From contig OZ243937.1 in the NCBI GenBank assembly GCA_965214085.1, positions 1,736,001 to 1,800,000 on the forward strand: a stretch of DNA of 64,000 bases. The letters run 5' to 3'. This DNA is from UBA6055 sp965214085 (GTDB lineage Bacteria; Chloroflexota; Anaerolineae; Aggregatilineales; Phototrophicaceae). A program made the position numbers and the translations under genes. Shown piece by piece: positions 51,613-61,315 of the stretch; position 1 is the first letter of the stretch, and the number at the start of each line of letters is the position of its first letter. The notes under the pieces are model-generated. The model searched no databases. It was given only the letters and a program-made list of their open reading frames with translations, and was not told where the DNA came from.

Positions 51613-52501
51613 AGGCGGGGACGAAGTCGACCAAGCTCTTGAAATCCTGGGCGAATTCTGCCGCTCGGCGTCCTACTGCCAGGGTCGGCACCTGGTTAAG
51701 CGTGTGGCGGCGTGTACTCAGGTCTTCCATATTGCCGTGATCGCTGGTCACGATAACCAGCCCGGCATCCTCATCCCAGGCTTCCAAGACGCCCGCCAGA
51801 ACGTCATCAAAGCGCTGCAAAATTTCAATCCCTTCCTTGAGCGTGCCGCGATGGCCGATGCGGTCGGTCAGCCAATGCGAGTGGAAGGCGAAGTCGTATT
51901 GCAGCGCCAGGCGCGCCAGCAGCCGCCCGGCGTCTTTCGGCGAGTATTGCGGTAGATCGGGGATGCGCAAGTGACGCCGCCAGCTTTCCGGCGTCCATTC
52001 AGCCGTTAAGGCGCGCTGCTCTATGACATCTTGCACTGTAAAATGCGGCTCGCCCGATTCGTAAGCCGCCTGCTGAATGCTGGAACGCAGGGTTTTGCCC
52101 CGTTCAAAATCCGCGAGCAAACGCGGTGGATAGGCTGTGAGCAGGCGCGCCGTTTTGCCGCTCGCGGTCAAGCGCCGGAAGTAGCTGTGCTGCGCGATGA
52201 TGTCGCGCGTCATGCGATCCGGCTTGGGTCCATAATGCCTTCCGATGATTTCCGGCACATTGAGGCCGGTCATCAGGCTGGCTTGCCCGCTGCCGCTCTG
52301 TGGCTTCCCATCCACGCCCAAGCGCGCGTCTGTTGGGATAAAGGCCGCTCGCTCATTGACTTGCTTCCCGGTGGAGGCTAACCAGCGCTTTCCGCCAGTC
52401 AGGCGGGTCAGGGTCGGTGTGTCTGCAACTGCGAAAGGGTTGGACTGCGGGTCATCAGCGCCCAAGCCGACGCCATCCAGGAACAGGGTCAGGATCGTCA
52501 T
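51584..52501 (-). CDS. alkaline phosphatase/phosphoglycerate-mutase-like metalloenzyme
   Basis: A 305-aa protein of the metal-dependent phosphatase/mutase superfamily. LFLDGVGLGADDPQSNP near residue 7 gives the first metal Asp, SGSGQASLMTGLN near residue 67 the likely Ser nucleophile, and VTSDHGNMED near residue 250 the second metal Asp and His. It is shorter than iPGM (about 510 aa) and lacks an inserted transferase domain, so it is more likely a phosphatase or sulfatase-type enzyme than a glycolytic mutase. It lies 15 bases from the MBL gene. Confidence 0.83.
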   Translation of the reverse strand: MTILTLFLDGVGLGADDPQSNPFAVADTPTLTRLTGGKRWLASTGKQVNERAAFIPTDARLGVDGKPQSGSGQASLMTGLNVPEIIGRHYGPKPDRMTRDIIAQHSYFRRLTASGKTARLLTAYPPRLLADFERGKTLRSSIQQAAYESGEPHFTVQDVIEQRALTAEWTPESWRRHLRIPDLPQYSPKDAGRLLARLALQYDFAFHSHWLTDRIGHRGTLKEGIEILQRFDDVLAGVLEAWDEDAGLVIVTSDHGNMEDLSTRRHTLNQVPTLAVGRRAAEFAQDFKSLVDFVPACDRILFDTR

Positions 52502-52516
52502 GAGCCGGGTTGGCGC

Positions 52517-53176
52517 CTACGCTCGGTCGTTGTCATACGCGAGCAAGAAGGGGTTGGTCGCGCGCTCGCGCCCGATGGTGGTGATGCCCATGTGCCCGGG
52601 CAAGACCTGCACATCGTCGTCCAGGACCATCAGCTTGTCGATGATGGAGCGCATCAGCAGCTCGTGATCGCCGCCGGGCAAGTCGGTGCGGCCGATGCTG
52701 CCGGCGAAGAGCGTATCGCCGCTGAACAAGATCTTGTGCTCGGCCAGATAGAAACTGAGGTGGCCCGGCGCATGGCCCGGCGTGTACAAACTGTGCAAAC
52801 GAATTGAGTCCAGCTCGATGATCTCGGATTCGCTGCTGAGCAGGCGATCGGGTTGGGCCGCTGCCGGCAAGTCGCCCAAGCCAAAGAATATGCCCTGCAG
52901 GGGAATCTCGTCGAGCAGGCTTTCACATTCCTCGTGGATGTAAAATGGCAGGTTCAGCTCCTGCTTGATTGCCGCGCTGGCCAGCACATGATCGAGATGG
53001 GCATGGGTGGCGATCATCAGCTTGATGGTCCAGCCTTCTTCCCGCGTCGCAGCCAGTATTGCCGGCGCATCGTCGACCGGGTCAATCAGGATGGCGTTGC
53101 CGCTTTGCGCGTCGGCGATCAGATAGGCGTTGGTGGCGAATGGGCCGAGCGTAAGCGACTTGATCTTGATGGTCAT
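52517..53176 (-). CDS. MBL-fold hydrolase (glyoxalase II-like)
   Basis: A 219-aa zinc hydrolase with ATHAHLDHVLASAAI near residue 55 (HxHxDH), TPGHAPGHLSFYL near residue 132 and LPGHMGITTIGRERATNPF near residue 192. It resembles the YcbL/GloB branch that hydrolyses thioesters such as S-lactoylglutathione or related thiols. It lies 11 bases after murJ and 15 before the phosphatase-like gene. Confidence 0.92.
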   Translation of the reverse strand: MTIKIKSLTLGPFATNAYLIADAQSGNAILIDPVDDAPAILAATREEGWTIKLMIATHAHLDHVLASAAIKQELNLPFYIHEECESLLDEIPLQGIFFGLGDLPAAAQPDRLLSSESEIIELDSIRLHSLYTPGHAPGHLSFYLAEHKILFSGDTLFAGSIGRTDLPGGDHELLMRSIIDKLMVLDDDVQVLPGHMGITTIGRERATNPFLLAYDNDRA

Positions 53177-53187
53177 GGTGGTCCTGT

Positions 53188-54852
53188 TTAGCCGGCGGGC
53201 CGTTGCCGGATTAGCTTGGCGAGTTCGGGCAGCTCTTGCATTTTCAGCAGCAGCGCGGTCAGCAGGAAAGTTGTCAAGCCGAGCGCCCCCGCCAGCGCCA
53301 GCCGCAGTATAGTCAAGGACAGGCCGGATCCCAATACGAGGCTTTCCCAGACCAGGTCAAAGGCGACGATGGCGGCCGCCATGACCAGCGAGGCGATAAG
53401 CGTCTTAAACAAGGTACGGGACAAGGCGTCCTCCGCGATGCCGCGCCAGCGCCGGCGCAGGATAAACAGCAGCGCCAGCACCTCGAACATGACGCCCAGG
53501 GAATTGGCCAGCGCCAAGCCGCTGACGTTGCCGACTTCTCGTGACAGCTGCAGCGAGGGCGCCGAAAGGGCGATGGCGTTAAGCAAGGCCTTGGCGTCGA
53601 CGCGGGCGACATCGCTGAGCGCGAAAGCCAGACCAAAGTTTATCAACGCGCCACCGAGCGCGGCGAACAGTGGCGTCAGCGTGTCCTTGTCGGCGTAGAA
53701 GCTGCGGGCGATGATTTCCAGGGCGGAGTGTACAATCAGCCCGAGGGTGAACATGGACAAGGTGCTGTAGACCAGCGCGGAGGCGGAGGCGTCGAAGGCG
53801 CCACGTTCCAGCAGGCTAATCAGCGGGCGGCCCAGCAGAATCAAGGCAATGGCGGCTGGAATGCTGCAAATGAGGATGAAGCGCAAAGCCCCGGACATGG
53901 CGTCGCGCTTGCCCGACAGATCATCAAGCTCGCTCAGCGCTGCCAGCGTCGGAAAGATGACGATGCCCATCGCCGTGCCGATCAGCGTCTGCGGGATCTG
54001 CATCAAGCGCCAGCCCCAATCCAGCGCGCTGACGGAGCCTTCGCCCAGGCGCGAGGCGATATTGTTCATTACCAAGAAATTGAGGCTGAATACCCCCAGC
54101 CCGCCGATGCGCGGCAGCATGAGCCGTATCACCCGCCACAACTGCGGATTGCTCCAGCCCAGTTCAAGTTTCCAGCGCATCTTATAACGAAACAGGCCCG
54201 GAATCTGAATGCTGAAATGCAAGCCAGCGCCCAATACCGCGCCATAGGCGATGCCGTTGATGCCAAAGCGCGGCAGCAAAAATATCACGCCAAACAAAAT
54301 GCCGATGTCAAACATGATGGGCGCCAATGCCGGCAGCAGGAAATGCTGATGTGAGTTGAGAATGCCGCTGAAGATGCCGCTGACAGCGAAGATAATCGTG
54401 CTCAGCAGCAGGATGCGCATCAAGTCTACGGTGCTTTGCGCGGTGGTCCTGTCAAAGCCAGGCGCGACTGCGTTGTCGACAAGCCAGGGGGCCAGCGCAA
54501 ACACTATGGCGCTGAGCACTAGGGCGAGCGTGAATATGCTGTTGATCAAGTGGCTGGAAAGCGTCCAGGCGGAATCCAGGTCGCCCTTTGCCAGGAAGCC
54601 GCTGAAAACCGGGATGAAAGCGTGGGTCAAGGCGCCGCCGGAAATCAGAATGACGATCAGCTCGGGGATGCGATTGGCCGCTACGTAGGCGTCCAGGTCG
54701 CGGCCGACCCCAAAGGCTTGCGCAATGATTAAGGTCTGCATGAGGCTGATGATTTTGGCCGCCAGGAAGGCCAGCATGACGATGAAAGTCGAACGCGCCA
54801 AATGATGGACATGCTGCCGCTGGGATGGGCGCGCTTTGCTGGAGTCTGCCAT
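53188..54852 (-). CDS. murJ: lipid II flippase MurJ (MviN)
   Basis: A 554-aa integral membrane protein of the MOP family with about 14 helices that moves lipid II across the membrane for peptidoglycan synthesis. The start MADSSKARPSQRQHVHHLAR at 54852 leaves a normal cytoplasmic N-terminus before helix 1; the longer frame is not family-like. Conserved Arg residues appear in the first cavity helix segments (AFGVGRDLDAYVAANRIPEL near residue 50). It lies 8 bases after the C39/TPR gene, which suggests coupled expression. Confidence 0.93.
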   Translation of the reverse strand: MADSSKARPSQRQHVHHLARSTFIVMLAFLAAKIISLMQTLIIAQAFGVGRDLDAYVAANRIPELIVILISGGALTHAFIPVFSGFLAKGDLDSAWTLSSHLINSIFTLALVLSAIVFALAPWLVDNAVAPGFDRTTAQSTVDLMRILLLSTIIFAVSGIFSGILNSHQHFLLPALAPIMFDIGILFGVIFLLPRFGINGIAYGAVLGAGLHFSIQIPGLFRYKMRWKLELGWSNPQLWRVIRLMLPRIGGLGVFSLNFLVMNNIASRLGEGSVSALDWGWRLMQIPQTLIGTAMGIVIFPTLAALSELDDLSGKRDAMSGALRFILICSIPAAIALILLGRPLISLLERGAFDASASALVYSTLSMFTLGLIVHSALEIIARSFYADKDTLTPLFAALGGALINFGLAFALSDVARVDAKALLNAIALSAPSLQLSREVGNVSGLALANSLGVMFEVLALLFILRRRWRGIAEDALSRTLFKTLIASLVMAAAIVAFDLVWESLVLGSGLSLTILRLALAGALGLTTFLLTALLLKMQELPELAKLIRQRPAG

Positions 54853-54860
54853 TTTGCGGC

Positions 54861-56327
54861 TTAGCTGAGGTTGTCGAGCGCTGTACGCGCTTCGTCGTAA
54901 TTGGGGTTGTAAGTCAATGCGCGCCTGTAGGACGACGCGGCTTGTTGAATCTTGCCCTGCGCCTCTTGCACGCGGCCTTGCCAATAATAGGTCTCTTCGA
55001 GTTCGGGTGAGTTATTTTGGTTTATCTTGGCCAGGCTGAGCACATCATCGTAGCGTCCCAGCTCGTAATAGGCTTCAAAGGCGCCAAACTGATACCAGTA
55101 CATGCGCCAGGGCAATTTGCCGGTGCGATTCGCCTGGTCGAAAGCGGCTGCCGCTTCCTGGTGTCGACCCAAGGCGACCAGGGATGTGCCCATGTTAAAC
55201 CAGGCAAACGGGTTCTGCGGTTCGCGCCGGGCTTCTGCTTGGGCCGTTTCAAAAGCCAGTTGCGCCGCGCTCGATTCGTCCCAATACGCGCCCAAAAGCG
55301 CGCGCAGCAGTTCTTCTCGCTGCGGTTCATAGACCACGATGAAGGTACGATTGAATGCCTGCCAATCGCTGTCGACTTGGGCGTAGCTCTTGGTGATGCC
55401 TTGCGCCCCAGCGCCGACGCCGAGGAAGCTGTCAAAGAAATAGAAGGTCTGAAAACTGTCGTCATAAGCGATCAGCACGCGATAATGGCCAATCCAGTCG
55501 TAGGCTTCAAACATTTCGCCAGTCTCGATGACGACCGGGAAGCCGTTGGCGACCAGGCGCTTGAGCAGCTCGAGCGTACCGCCCATGCGCACCAAAGCGC
55601 GCACGAGACTCTCGTCTTCGACGAAGCCGGCCAGCTCCTGCGGACTGACATTTTTGTCTTCCCGGTTTGGCTTGAGCCGGACGCGGGCAAAAGCCTGGTC
55701 TTGCTGCCAGCCGTAGTAGCTGAGCGCCATGGTAATCGTGGCGGGCCCGCAGTTGTTCCAAGTCTGCTGCTGATGCACGACGCCGGATATTCTGGCGGAC
55801 GGCGGAAGCCCGGCCCGGGCAGTCGGAGCCGCTGTCGCTGGCAGGGCTGCCTCGCTCTGCAGCGGAGTCGGCGAAATGTTCTGCGCCACAGCAGTTGCCG
55901 TTGCGTCAATGGCGATTGTGGGCGCCGGTGTACTCGTCGGGGGGAGTGGCGTCGCCGTCGCCGCAGGCCTGTCAACCGCCGACGCCTGCTCCGTCGTTCC
56001 GGCTGGCGTGGCGATATCGAGTGGCATATCGAGAAGGGCGAGGGCGGCGTCGGCGTTAGCTGGCGATATAAGTGTAGGGAAGACGCCTCCTTGCGGCGTC
56101 GGGCGGAGCAGTATGCGCATGAAGGGCAGCTGATCGATGACACGCTGCTGCTGCGCCGGTCGCAAGATTTCACGGAAACCAATCACAACGCCGGCAATGC
56201 CAAGCAGCGCCATGACGAAGATGATGATGACACCCCAGAACAAGATGCGCGGCGGCGCGGATAGTCCTTGCTCGCGCGGCGTCAGATAGTGGCTGCGGCT
56301 GGGCTGCGTGTCATGCAGATTTTGCAT
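54861..56327 (-). CDS. membrane-anchored C39-like peptidase with TPR repeats
   Basis: A 488-aa protein. One anchor helix lies at about 28-50, followed by a long Pro/Thr/Ala-rich linker (about 95-175). A papain-like C39-type domain at about 180-350 has the Cys in QTWNNCGPATITMALSYYG and the His in DWIGHYRVLIAYDD, with Asp nearby. Three or four TPR units follow at about 365-485. It would act outside the cytoplasmic membrane; the target is unknown. Because murJ follows directly, a role in wall assembly or turnover is plausible (inference). Confidence 0.87.
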   Translation of the reverse strand: MQNLHDTQPSRSHYLTPREQGLSAPPRILFWGVIIIFVMALLGIAGVVIGFREILRPAQQQRVIDQLPFMRILLRPTPQGGVFPTLISPANADAALALLDMPLDIATPAGTTEQASAVDRPAATATPLPPTSTPAPTIAIDATATAVAQNISPTPLQSEAALPATAAPTARAGLPPSARISGVVHQQQTWNNCGPATITMALSYYGWQQDQAFARVRLKPNREDKNVSPQELAGFVEDESLVRALVRMGGTLELLKRLVANGFPVVIETGEMFEAYDWIGHYRVLIAYDDSFQTFYFFDSFLGVGAGAQGITKSYAQVDSDWQAFNRTFIVVYEPQREELLRALLGAYWDESSAAQLAFETAQAEARREPQNPFAWFNMGTSLVALGRHQEAAAAFDQANRTGKLPWRMYWYQFGAFEAYYELGRYDDVLSLAKINQNNSPELEETYYWQGRVQEAQGKIQQAASSYRRALTYNPNYDEARTALDNLS

Positions 56328-56403
56328 TATGTCTATCTCATTTGCGCCCGGCGGCGGCGAACGAGCGCGAAGTCCGCTTCTAAGTCTAGTATAGTCGCCT
56401 TCG

Positions 56404-56856
56404 CTATTTTTGTGTCGGCGAGGGCGGGAACGTTGCGTTTCCGTAGCTTAGGGCGTCGAGAAAGGACTGCAAAATAATGCGGGCGGCCAAATCGTCTACC
56501 GGCTCACGCGGGTTACGCTTTTGCTGATGCGCCAGGCGGCGCGCCTCGTGGCTGGTCAGAAACTCGCTGACTTCGGCTATCGGCAGCTGAATGACGAGGC
56601 GCATCTCGCTGATCCACTCCCGCACCACATCCGCCTGGGTGCGGATTCCCTCGGGAGCGTTCGGATTAAGCGGGACGCCAACTACGATGCCCGCAACTTC
56701 ATGGTTTTCAGCGAATACGGAAATCGCCGCGAAATCTTCAACATTGCCCACCCGCGGCAGAATCTGCAATTCGCGGGCGGCAATGCCCATGGCGTCGCTG
56801 ACCGCCAAGCCGATTCGTTTCTCCCCCGGGTCGATGCCCAACAGGCGGCCAATCAC
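56404..56856 (-). CDS. ruvX: RNase H-fold nuclease RuvX/YqgF
   Basis: A 150-aa nuclease of the pre-16S rRNA processing/Holliday junction resolvase family. GIDPGEKRIGLAVSDAMG near residue 8 gives the first catalytic Asp, GVPLNPN near residue 60 the central motif, and DDLAARIILQSFLD near residue 120 the last catalytic Asp. It overlaps the end of the baseplate-J-like gene by 4 bases. A TATACT on the minus strand (plus 56388-56393) inside the following gap may start the C39/murJ transcript, but its -35 is poor. Confidence 0.93.
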   Translation of the reverse strand: MIGRLLGIDPGEKRIGLAVSDAMGIAARELQILPRVGNVEDFAAISVFAENHEVAGIVVGVPLNPNAPEGIRTQADVVREWISEMRLVIQLPIAEVSEFLTSHEARRLAHQQKRNPREPVDDLAARIILQSFLDALSYGNATFPPSPTQK

Positions 56857-58403
56857 TGGCGCTCTCGTTCGCGCACTTGTATGCGGACAGCCAGCGTCGG
56901 CATCTGGTTTAGCGCCTGTGGAAATAGCCGGATATGCGCCGGGTATTGCTCTGAAAGTTCTGCCTTTGACTCCAGATGCGCGCGAGCCGCTTGCAGCGAG
57001 AGGCCCGCCAGTTGCTCCCGCAGCTGGTCGCGGTTGAAGTTTGCGCGAACTGTGGCGCTGCCGGTCGCCGTGAAGTTGATTTGCCCGTCGGCTCTGCCTA
57101 GCTTAAAAGGACCACGCGCATAAGTCAGCGAATCGTCCAGAAGCTGAAAGTTAGCCGGAATCTTGTCTCTGATGCGGGCAGTCGTCAGCTGGCGGGCGTA
57201 GCGATCGTCGACCACCAGGGCGGACACGATCGCGCGCATGGTCAGCGACAGTTCGCTGGTCATGGCGCCAACTGCGGCGGAAAAGCGGGTCCATTCTTTG
57301 CGCTCCTGTTCTATCCGCAGCGATTCGATGATGATAATCTGGCTTTCCGACAGGCCGGCGCGCATCCGCTCGTAAGCCAGCGATTGCAGTTGGATCCGCG
57401 CGCTTTCGAGCAACCTGTTTCTATCGGCAGCGGCGACTGTTTTGACGCTCTGGTTGCTGCCGCCCGCGGCTGAGGCCAGGTTGATGACGGAGACGCGATC
57501 GGAAAGCTCGCCCATCAGGGTGTTGATCATGCCCGGGCCGACATTGCCCACGCTGCCGCGGTAACTGATCATGGCTTCTACCGTGGCGTCGACCCGTTGG
57601 CCCGCGCCAGCCGGCACCACAACCTCCGCCACCGTTTCGAATAGTATCGGCTCGCCGGCGCTGGTGCCCAGGATCGTTCCTCGTGGGATATCGACTTGCC
57701 CGGAACCCAGATTGGCGAAGGTTACGACAGCGGCGGCGGAAGTGCTGTCAAGCCAAACTGTGCCGGTAGCGGGAACGGTGGCTGAGGTCTCGACCGTTTC
57801 GCGCAGAACCAGCGCCGGGACGACTCCGCTTTCGTTGCGAATGGCTTGGGCTTTGCGGTCGGCAACGACATCGACGACCACCGTGATGACTTCTTCCCGC
57901 GGGCTGACGACGACTTCCGCGCTGGGCACGACGGCATATAGCGCGGCGCCCACCACGCCCGTAAGCAATACCAGTACCGCCAAGCGCTCAAAAAGCGAAG
58001 TCCAGGGCGACCGTTGATTTCTCCTGGCGATGCGCCCGGCGATCATCTCCAGGTCTTCCGCATTTAAGTCCGGGCTCGGCTTGTGATAGCGCGGCAGGAA
58101 CAGCTTCTGCCGGCTGCGTTTCCAGCGGCTGGTTTGGCTGGCTTCGAGCGTGTCGAAGCAGCTGATGTTGAGTTCCGCCGCGTAGAAGCGCTGCTTATCA
58201 TCGCTGGTGACGATAGCCAGTTGAATCGCCCGCCGATCGGCTTCGCGCTGAATCAGCACTAGATCCAGCTTGCTGCGCAGATTCGAGGCCGCTTCAGGCC
58301 AAATCAGCAGCACGCGTTGGCCGCGCAAGCCAGCGAGCCGTTGGCGCAGGCTAACGATGGTGTCGGTCGCTTCAAGATTTTGAGATACGATTTCCGCTGA
58401 CAT
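56853..58403 (-). CDS. membrane protein with baseplate J-like domain
   Basis: A 516-aa protein. The N-terminal cytoplasmic domain (about 18-125, GLRGQRVLLIWPEAAS) looks like a small alpha/beta fold, followed by a single TM helix at about 138-160. A region at about 215-295 has the pattern of phage baseplate J/gp47 domains: VVTFANLGSGQVDIPRGT, then IPxGT/ VPAGAG turns and SVGNVGPGMIN. A C-terminal alpha/beta region ends the protein. No phage genes are nearby, so it is a resident membrane protein that reuses this fold. It sits between alaS (60 bases) and ruvX (4-base overlap). Confidence 0.8.
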   Translation of the reverse strand: MSAEIVSQNLEATDTIVSLRQRLAGLRGQRVLLIWPEAASNLRSKLDLVLIQREADRRAIQLAIVTSDDKQRFYAAELNISCFDTLEASQTSRWKRSRQKLFLPRYHKPSPDLNAEDLEMIAGRIARRNQRSPWTSLFERLAVLVLLTGVVGAALYAVVPSAEVVVSPREEVITVVVDVVADRKAQAIRNESGVVPALVLRETVETSATVPATGTVWLDSTSAAAVVTFANLGSGQVDIPRGTILGTSAGEPILFETVAEVVVPAGAGQRVDATVEAMISYRGSVGNVGPGMINTLMGELSDRVSVINLASAAGGSNQSVKTVAAADRNRLLESARIQLQSLAYERMRAGLSESQIIIIESLRIEQERKEWTRFSAAVGAMTSELSLTMRAIVSALVVDDRYARQLTTARIRDKIPANFQLLDDSLTYARGPFKLGRADGQINFTATGSATVRANFNRDQLREQLAGLSLQAARAHLESKAELSEQYPAHIRLFPQALNQMPTLAVRIQVRERERQ

Positions 58404-58462
58404 CAGTTAGCAGTATACGACGAGATGCGGCGGAGGTATGAGGACTTTTGGCTTGAATTGGC

Positions 58463-61159
58463 TCAGGATTCCGCCAGCAGTTCGCGCGCGACTTGCAGCG
58501 CCTCGGTGATCTTGCTGCTGTCGCGTCCACCGGCCTGCGCCATTTGCGGGCGTCCGCCGCCGCCACCGCCGACAACTCTCGCAATCGGCTTGATGAGGTC
58601 GCCGGCGCGTATGCCGTCTTTGACTAGCGCATCGGACACAGCTACGACTATCTGCGGTCGGCCGGCTACATCACTGGCGAGCACCAATACGCCCTTGTCA
58701 ACTCGATTGCGGAACCAGTCCGTCATCTCGCGCATGGTATCCATTGGTGTATTGTCGAGCTCGGCCACCAGCGCCTGCAGCCCATTCAGGCACTCCAACT
58801 GATCCTTGAGCATGATGTCAAAATCATGCTTGGCTTGCCGCCGGCGCAGATTCTCGATTTCGCGTTGCGCAGCGGAAAGCTCTTGCTGCAAGTCAGAAAT
58901 TCGCTGTAGCGCCTGATCGGGAGTTGCGCCCACCCGCTCCGCCATATCTGCCAAAGTTTGCAGCTGCCGACTGATGAATGCGCTGGCGGCGCGCCCGGTC
59001 AGGGCTTCGACGCGGCGGATGCCCGCGCTAACGCTGCCCTCGCTGGTGAAGACAAAGCTCCCAATCTCGGCTGTCGCATTCACGTGGACGCCGCCGCAGA
59101 GTTCGTAGCTGTAGCGGTCGTCGGCGCTGCCGATGACTACGGTGCGAACATTGTCGCCGTATTTCTCGCCGAAGAGAGCCATGGCGCCCTCGCGCCTAGC
59201 TGTTTCCAGCGACTTCTCCTCGGCATAAACGCGATAGTTGGCGAGGATGGCGCTATTGACCTCGGCTGCGATTTTGTCCAGCTCATTCGCCGCGACTTTT
59301 TCCGGATGCGAGAAATCGAAACGCAGCCGGCCCGGCGCCACTAGCGAGCCTCTCTGCTGCACGTGTTTGCCCAAGTTGCTGCGCAAGGCGGCATGGAGCA
59401 GGTGGGTAGCCGTGTGGTTACGGATGATGTCCTGGCGGCGCGCGGCGTCGGGGGAGGCTGTCGCCTTGTCGCCGACTGCGGGATTGCCTTCCACGACTTC
59501 GCCAACATGCGCGATCAGCCCGGATAGCGGCCGCTTCATTTCGACAACATCTATCGCCCAGCCGTCGCCTGCGATCGTGCCCGTATCGCTAACCTGGCCG
59601 CCGGCTTCGGCGTAAAATGGCGTCTTGGCCAAGACGACTTCCACCGTTTCGCCGACGATGGCGCTTTCCAGTCGCGCGCCGTCTTGAACCAGGGCGAGCA
59701 CAGTCGTGTCGACCGGATCGTCCGAATAAGGCGCATAGTCGACGCCGCCGCTGCCCAGCTCGCCCGCCGCTATTAAATCCGCCAGAAGCTGCAGGTAGAA
59801 TTCGCCAGACTCGATCTCGCCCATGGCTTGGCCGCCGCCGCTGATGCGGGCGTGTTTGACTTCGGCCGCTGCGAAGCCGGCTTCATCGACGGTAAAACCA
59901 CGCTCTTCCGCTACATCTTTGGTCACTTGAACGGGCAAGCCCAGCGTGGCTTTCAGGTAAAAGGCTTTAGCGCCGGATAGCGTTGCGCCAGGCTTGAGAG
60001 CGGCTAGCATCTCGTCCAATTCGTTGAGGCCGCGATCCATCGTGCGATGGAATCGCTCTTCTTCCAGCGTGATGACGCGTTTGATGCTGTCCGCGTCATC
60101 GAGCAACTCGTTGAAATGCTCGCCCATTACGTCAAATACGGCCTCCGCCACCGCAGCCAGGAAGGGGCGGTCGAAACCGATTTTGCTGCCGAAGCGGGCC
60201 GCGCGTCGGATGACAATGCGCGGGATGGCGGCGCGTCCTTTGGCGCCGGGATAGACGCCATCGCATATCAGGAATACAGCCGCGCGAATGTGGTCGGCGA
60301 TGACGCGGTAGGGCACGATATTGGCGTCGCGTTCGGCATCGCTGTGGCCGGTCAATTCCTGTGTACGCCGGATGATAGGCGTAAAAAGATCGGTCTCGTA
60401 ATTGGCTTCCACCCCTTGCAGTATCGATACGATGCGTTCCAGCCCCATGCCGGTGTCGACCCCCGGCGCCGGCAAGGGGATATCCCATTGGCCTGTATGC
60501 TCGGGATCCGCTTGCTGGCGATTGAACTGCATAAAGACGAGATTCCAGATTTCCAGGAAGCGGTCATCCTCGGCTTGCAGCTTGGTGATGATTTCGTCCT
60601 CACCCAGCTCGGGCGTCTTGTCCCAGTGGATCTCTGATGTGGGGCCGCAGGGTCCGGTGTCGGCCATTTGCCAGAAGTTGGTAGCTGGACCCATGCGGGC
60701 GACGCGTTGCGGGTCGACGCCCAGCTCATCGACCCAGGCGCTATAGGCTTCGTCATCGTTCTCGTAGACAGTGAAGACCAGGCGATCGGCCGGCAGCTTA
60801 TAGACCTCGGTCAGCAGGGTATAGGCATACTTGATGGCATCGCGTTTGAAGTAGTCGCCGAAGCTGAAGTTGCCCAACATCTCGAAAAATGTATGGTGAC
60901 GCGGCGAGGGCCCGACATTTTCGAGATCGTTGTGCTTGCCGCTGACGCGCATACACTTCTGCGAGGTGGTGGCGCGGCGGTAATCGCGCTTGTCGAGGCC
61001 GAGGAATACATCTTTGAACTGCACCATGCCCGCGTTGACAAAAAGCAGCGTGGGATCGTCCGCTGGCACCAGCGACGAAGAGGCAAGGGGACGGTGCCCC
61101 ATCTCTTTAAAATAGTCGAGAAAGGCCGCGCGTACTTCGGCGCTGCTCATGGTCTTCAT
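58463..61159 (-). CDS. alaS: alanyl-tRNA synthetase
   Basis: An 898-aa class-II synthetase. The start MKTMSSAEVRAAFLDYF at 61159 is chosen from family length; a second ATG lies 9 bases further on. The aminoacylation domain (about 1-250) has HTFFEMLGNFSFGDYFKRDAI near residue 68 and GMGLERIVSILQG (motif 3) near residue 229. The editing domain carries HTATHLLHAALR near residue 566 and CGGVHVNATAEIG near residue 668. The C-terminal DHHA1/C-Ala domain ends with VGGGGGGRPQMAQAGG. It is first in the leftward alaS-murJ-MFS run. Confidence 0.97.
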   Translation of the reverse strand: MKTMSSAEVRAAFLDYFKEMGHRPLASSSLVPADDPTLLFVNAGMVQFKDVFLGLDKRDYRRATTSQKCMRVSGKHNDLENVGPSPRHHTFFEMLGNFSFGDYFKRDAIKYAYTLLTEVYKLPADRLVFTVYENDDEAYSAWVDELGVDPQRVARMGPATNFWQMADTGPCGPTSEIHWDKTPELGEDEIITKLQAEDDRFLEIWNLVFMQFNRQQADPEHTGQWDIPLPAPGVDTGMGLERIVSILQGVEANYETDLFTPIIRRTQELTGHSDAERDANIVPYRVIADHIRAAVFLICDGVYPGAKGRAAIPRIVIRRAARFGSKIGFDRPFLAAVAEAVFDVMGEHFNELLDDADSIKRVITLEEERFHRTMDRGLNELDEMLAALKPGATLSGAKAFYLKATLGLPVQVTKDVAEERGFTVDEAGFAAAEVKHARISGGGQAMGEIESGEFYLQLLADLIAAGELGSGGVDYAPYSDDPVDTTVLALVQDGARLESAIVGETVEVVLAKTPFYAEAGGQVSDTGTIAGDGWAIDVVEMKRPLSGLIAHVGEVVEGNPAVGDKATASPDAARRQDIIRNHTATHLLHAALRSNLGKHVQQRGSLVAPGRLRFDFSHPEKVAANELDKIAAEVNSAILANYRVYAEEKSLETARREGAMALFGEKYGDNVRTVVIGSADDRYSYELCGGVHVNATAEIGSFVFTSEGSVSAGIRRVEALTGRAASAFISRQLQTLADMAERVGATPDQALQRISDLQQELSAAQREIENLRRRQAKHDFDIMLKDQLECLNGLQALVAELDNTPMDTMREMTDWFRNRVDKGVLVLASDVAGRPQIVVAVSDALVKDGIRAGDLIKPIARVVGGGGGGRPQMAQAGGRDSSKITEALQVARELLAES

Positions 61160-61224
61160 AGGCTTGTCTCGCTTAGGATCATTGGAATGTGAATAGTCGC
61201 GCAAATGGTCGCGAACCGGCGAGA

Positions 61225-61276
61225 ATTATAACGAGCGCCTTCGCACCTGAATAGGGGCGCATGCCTATGGTATACT
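61225..61276. promoter_or_regulatory. divergent alaS/tyrS promoter region
   Basis: For tyrS (plus strand) an extended -10, TGG followed by TATACT, lies at 61268-61276, 39 bases before the ATG. For alaS (minus strand) a perfect TATAAT lies at plus 61225-61230, with a poor -35 (TATTCA). No T-box-like or riboswitch-like structure was recognised in the short leaders. Confidence 0.5.
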
Positions 61277-61315
61277 GGCGAATTGATAAACCGCATGACC
61301 CGATAGGAAGCTGCG

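Noticed and set aside
55017..56264. Plus-strand 415-aa ORF
   Set aside because: It is a shadow of the C39/TPR gene; its Arg-rich composition is typical of reverse frames of Pro/Thr-rich linkers.
56853..58403. Prophage remnant suggested by the baseplate-J-like domain
   Set aside because: Both neighbours are core genes and no other tail, head, integrase or lysis gene is present.
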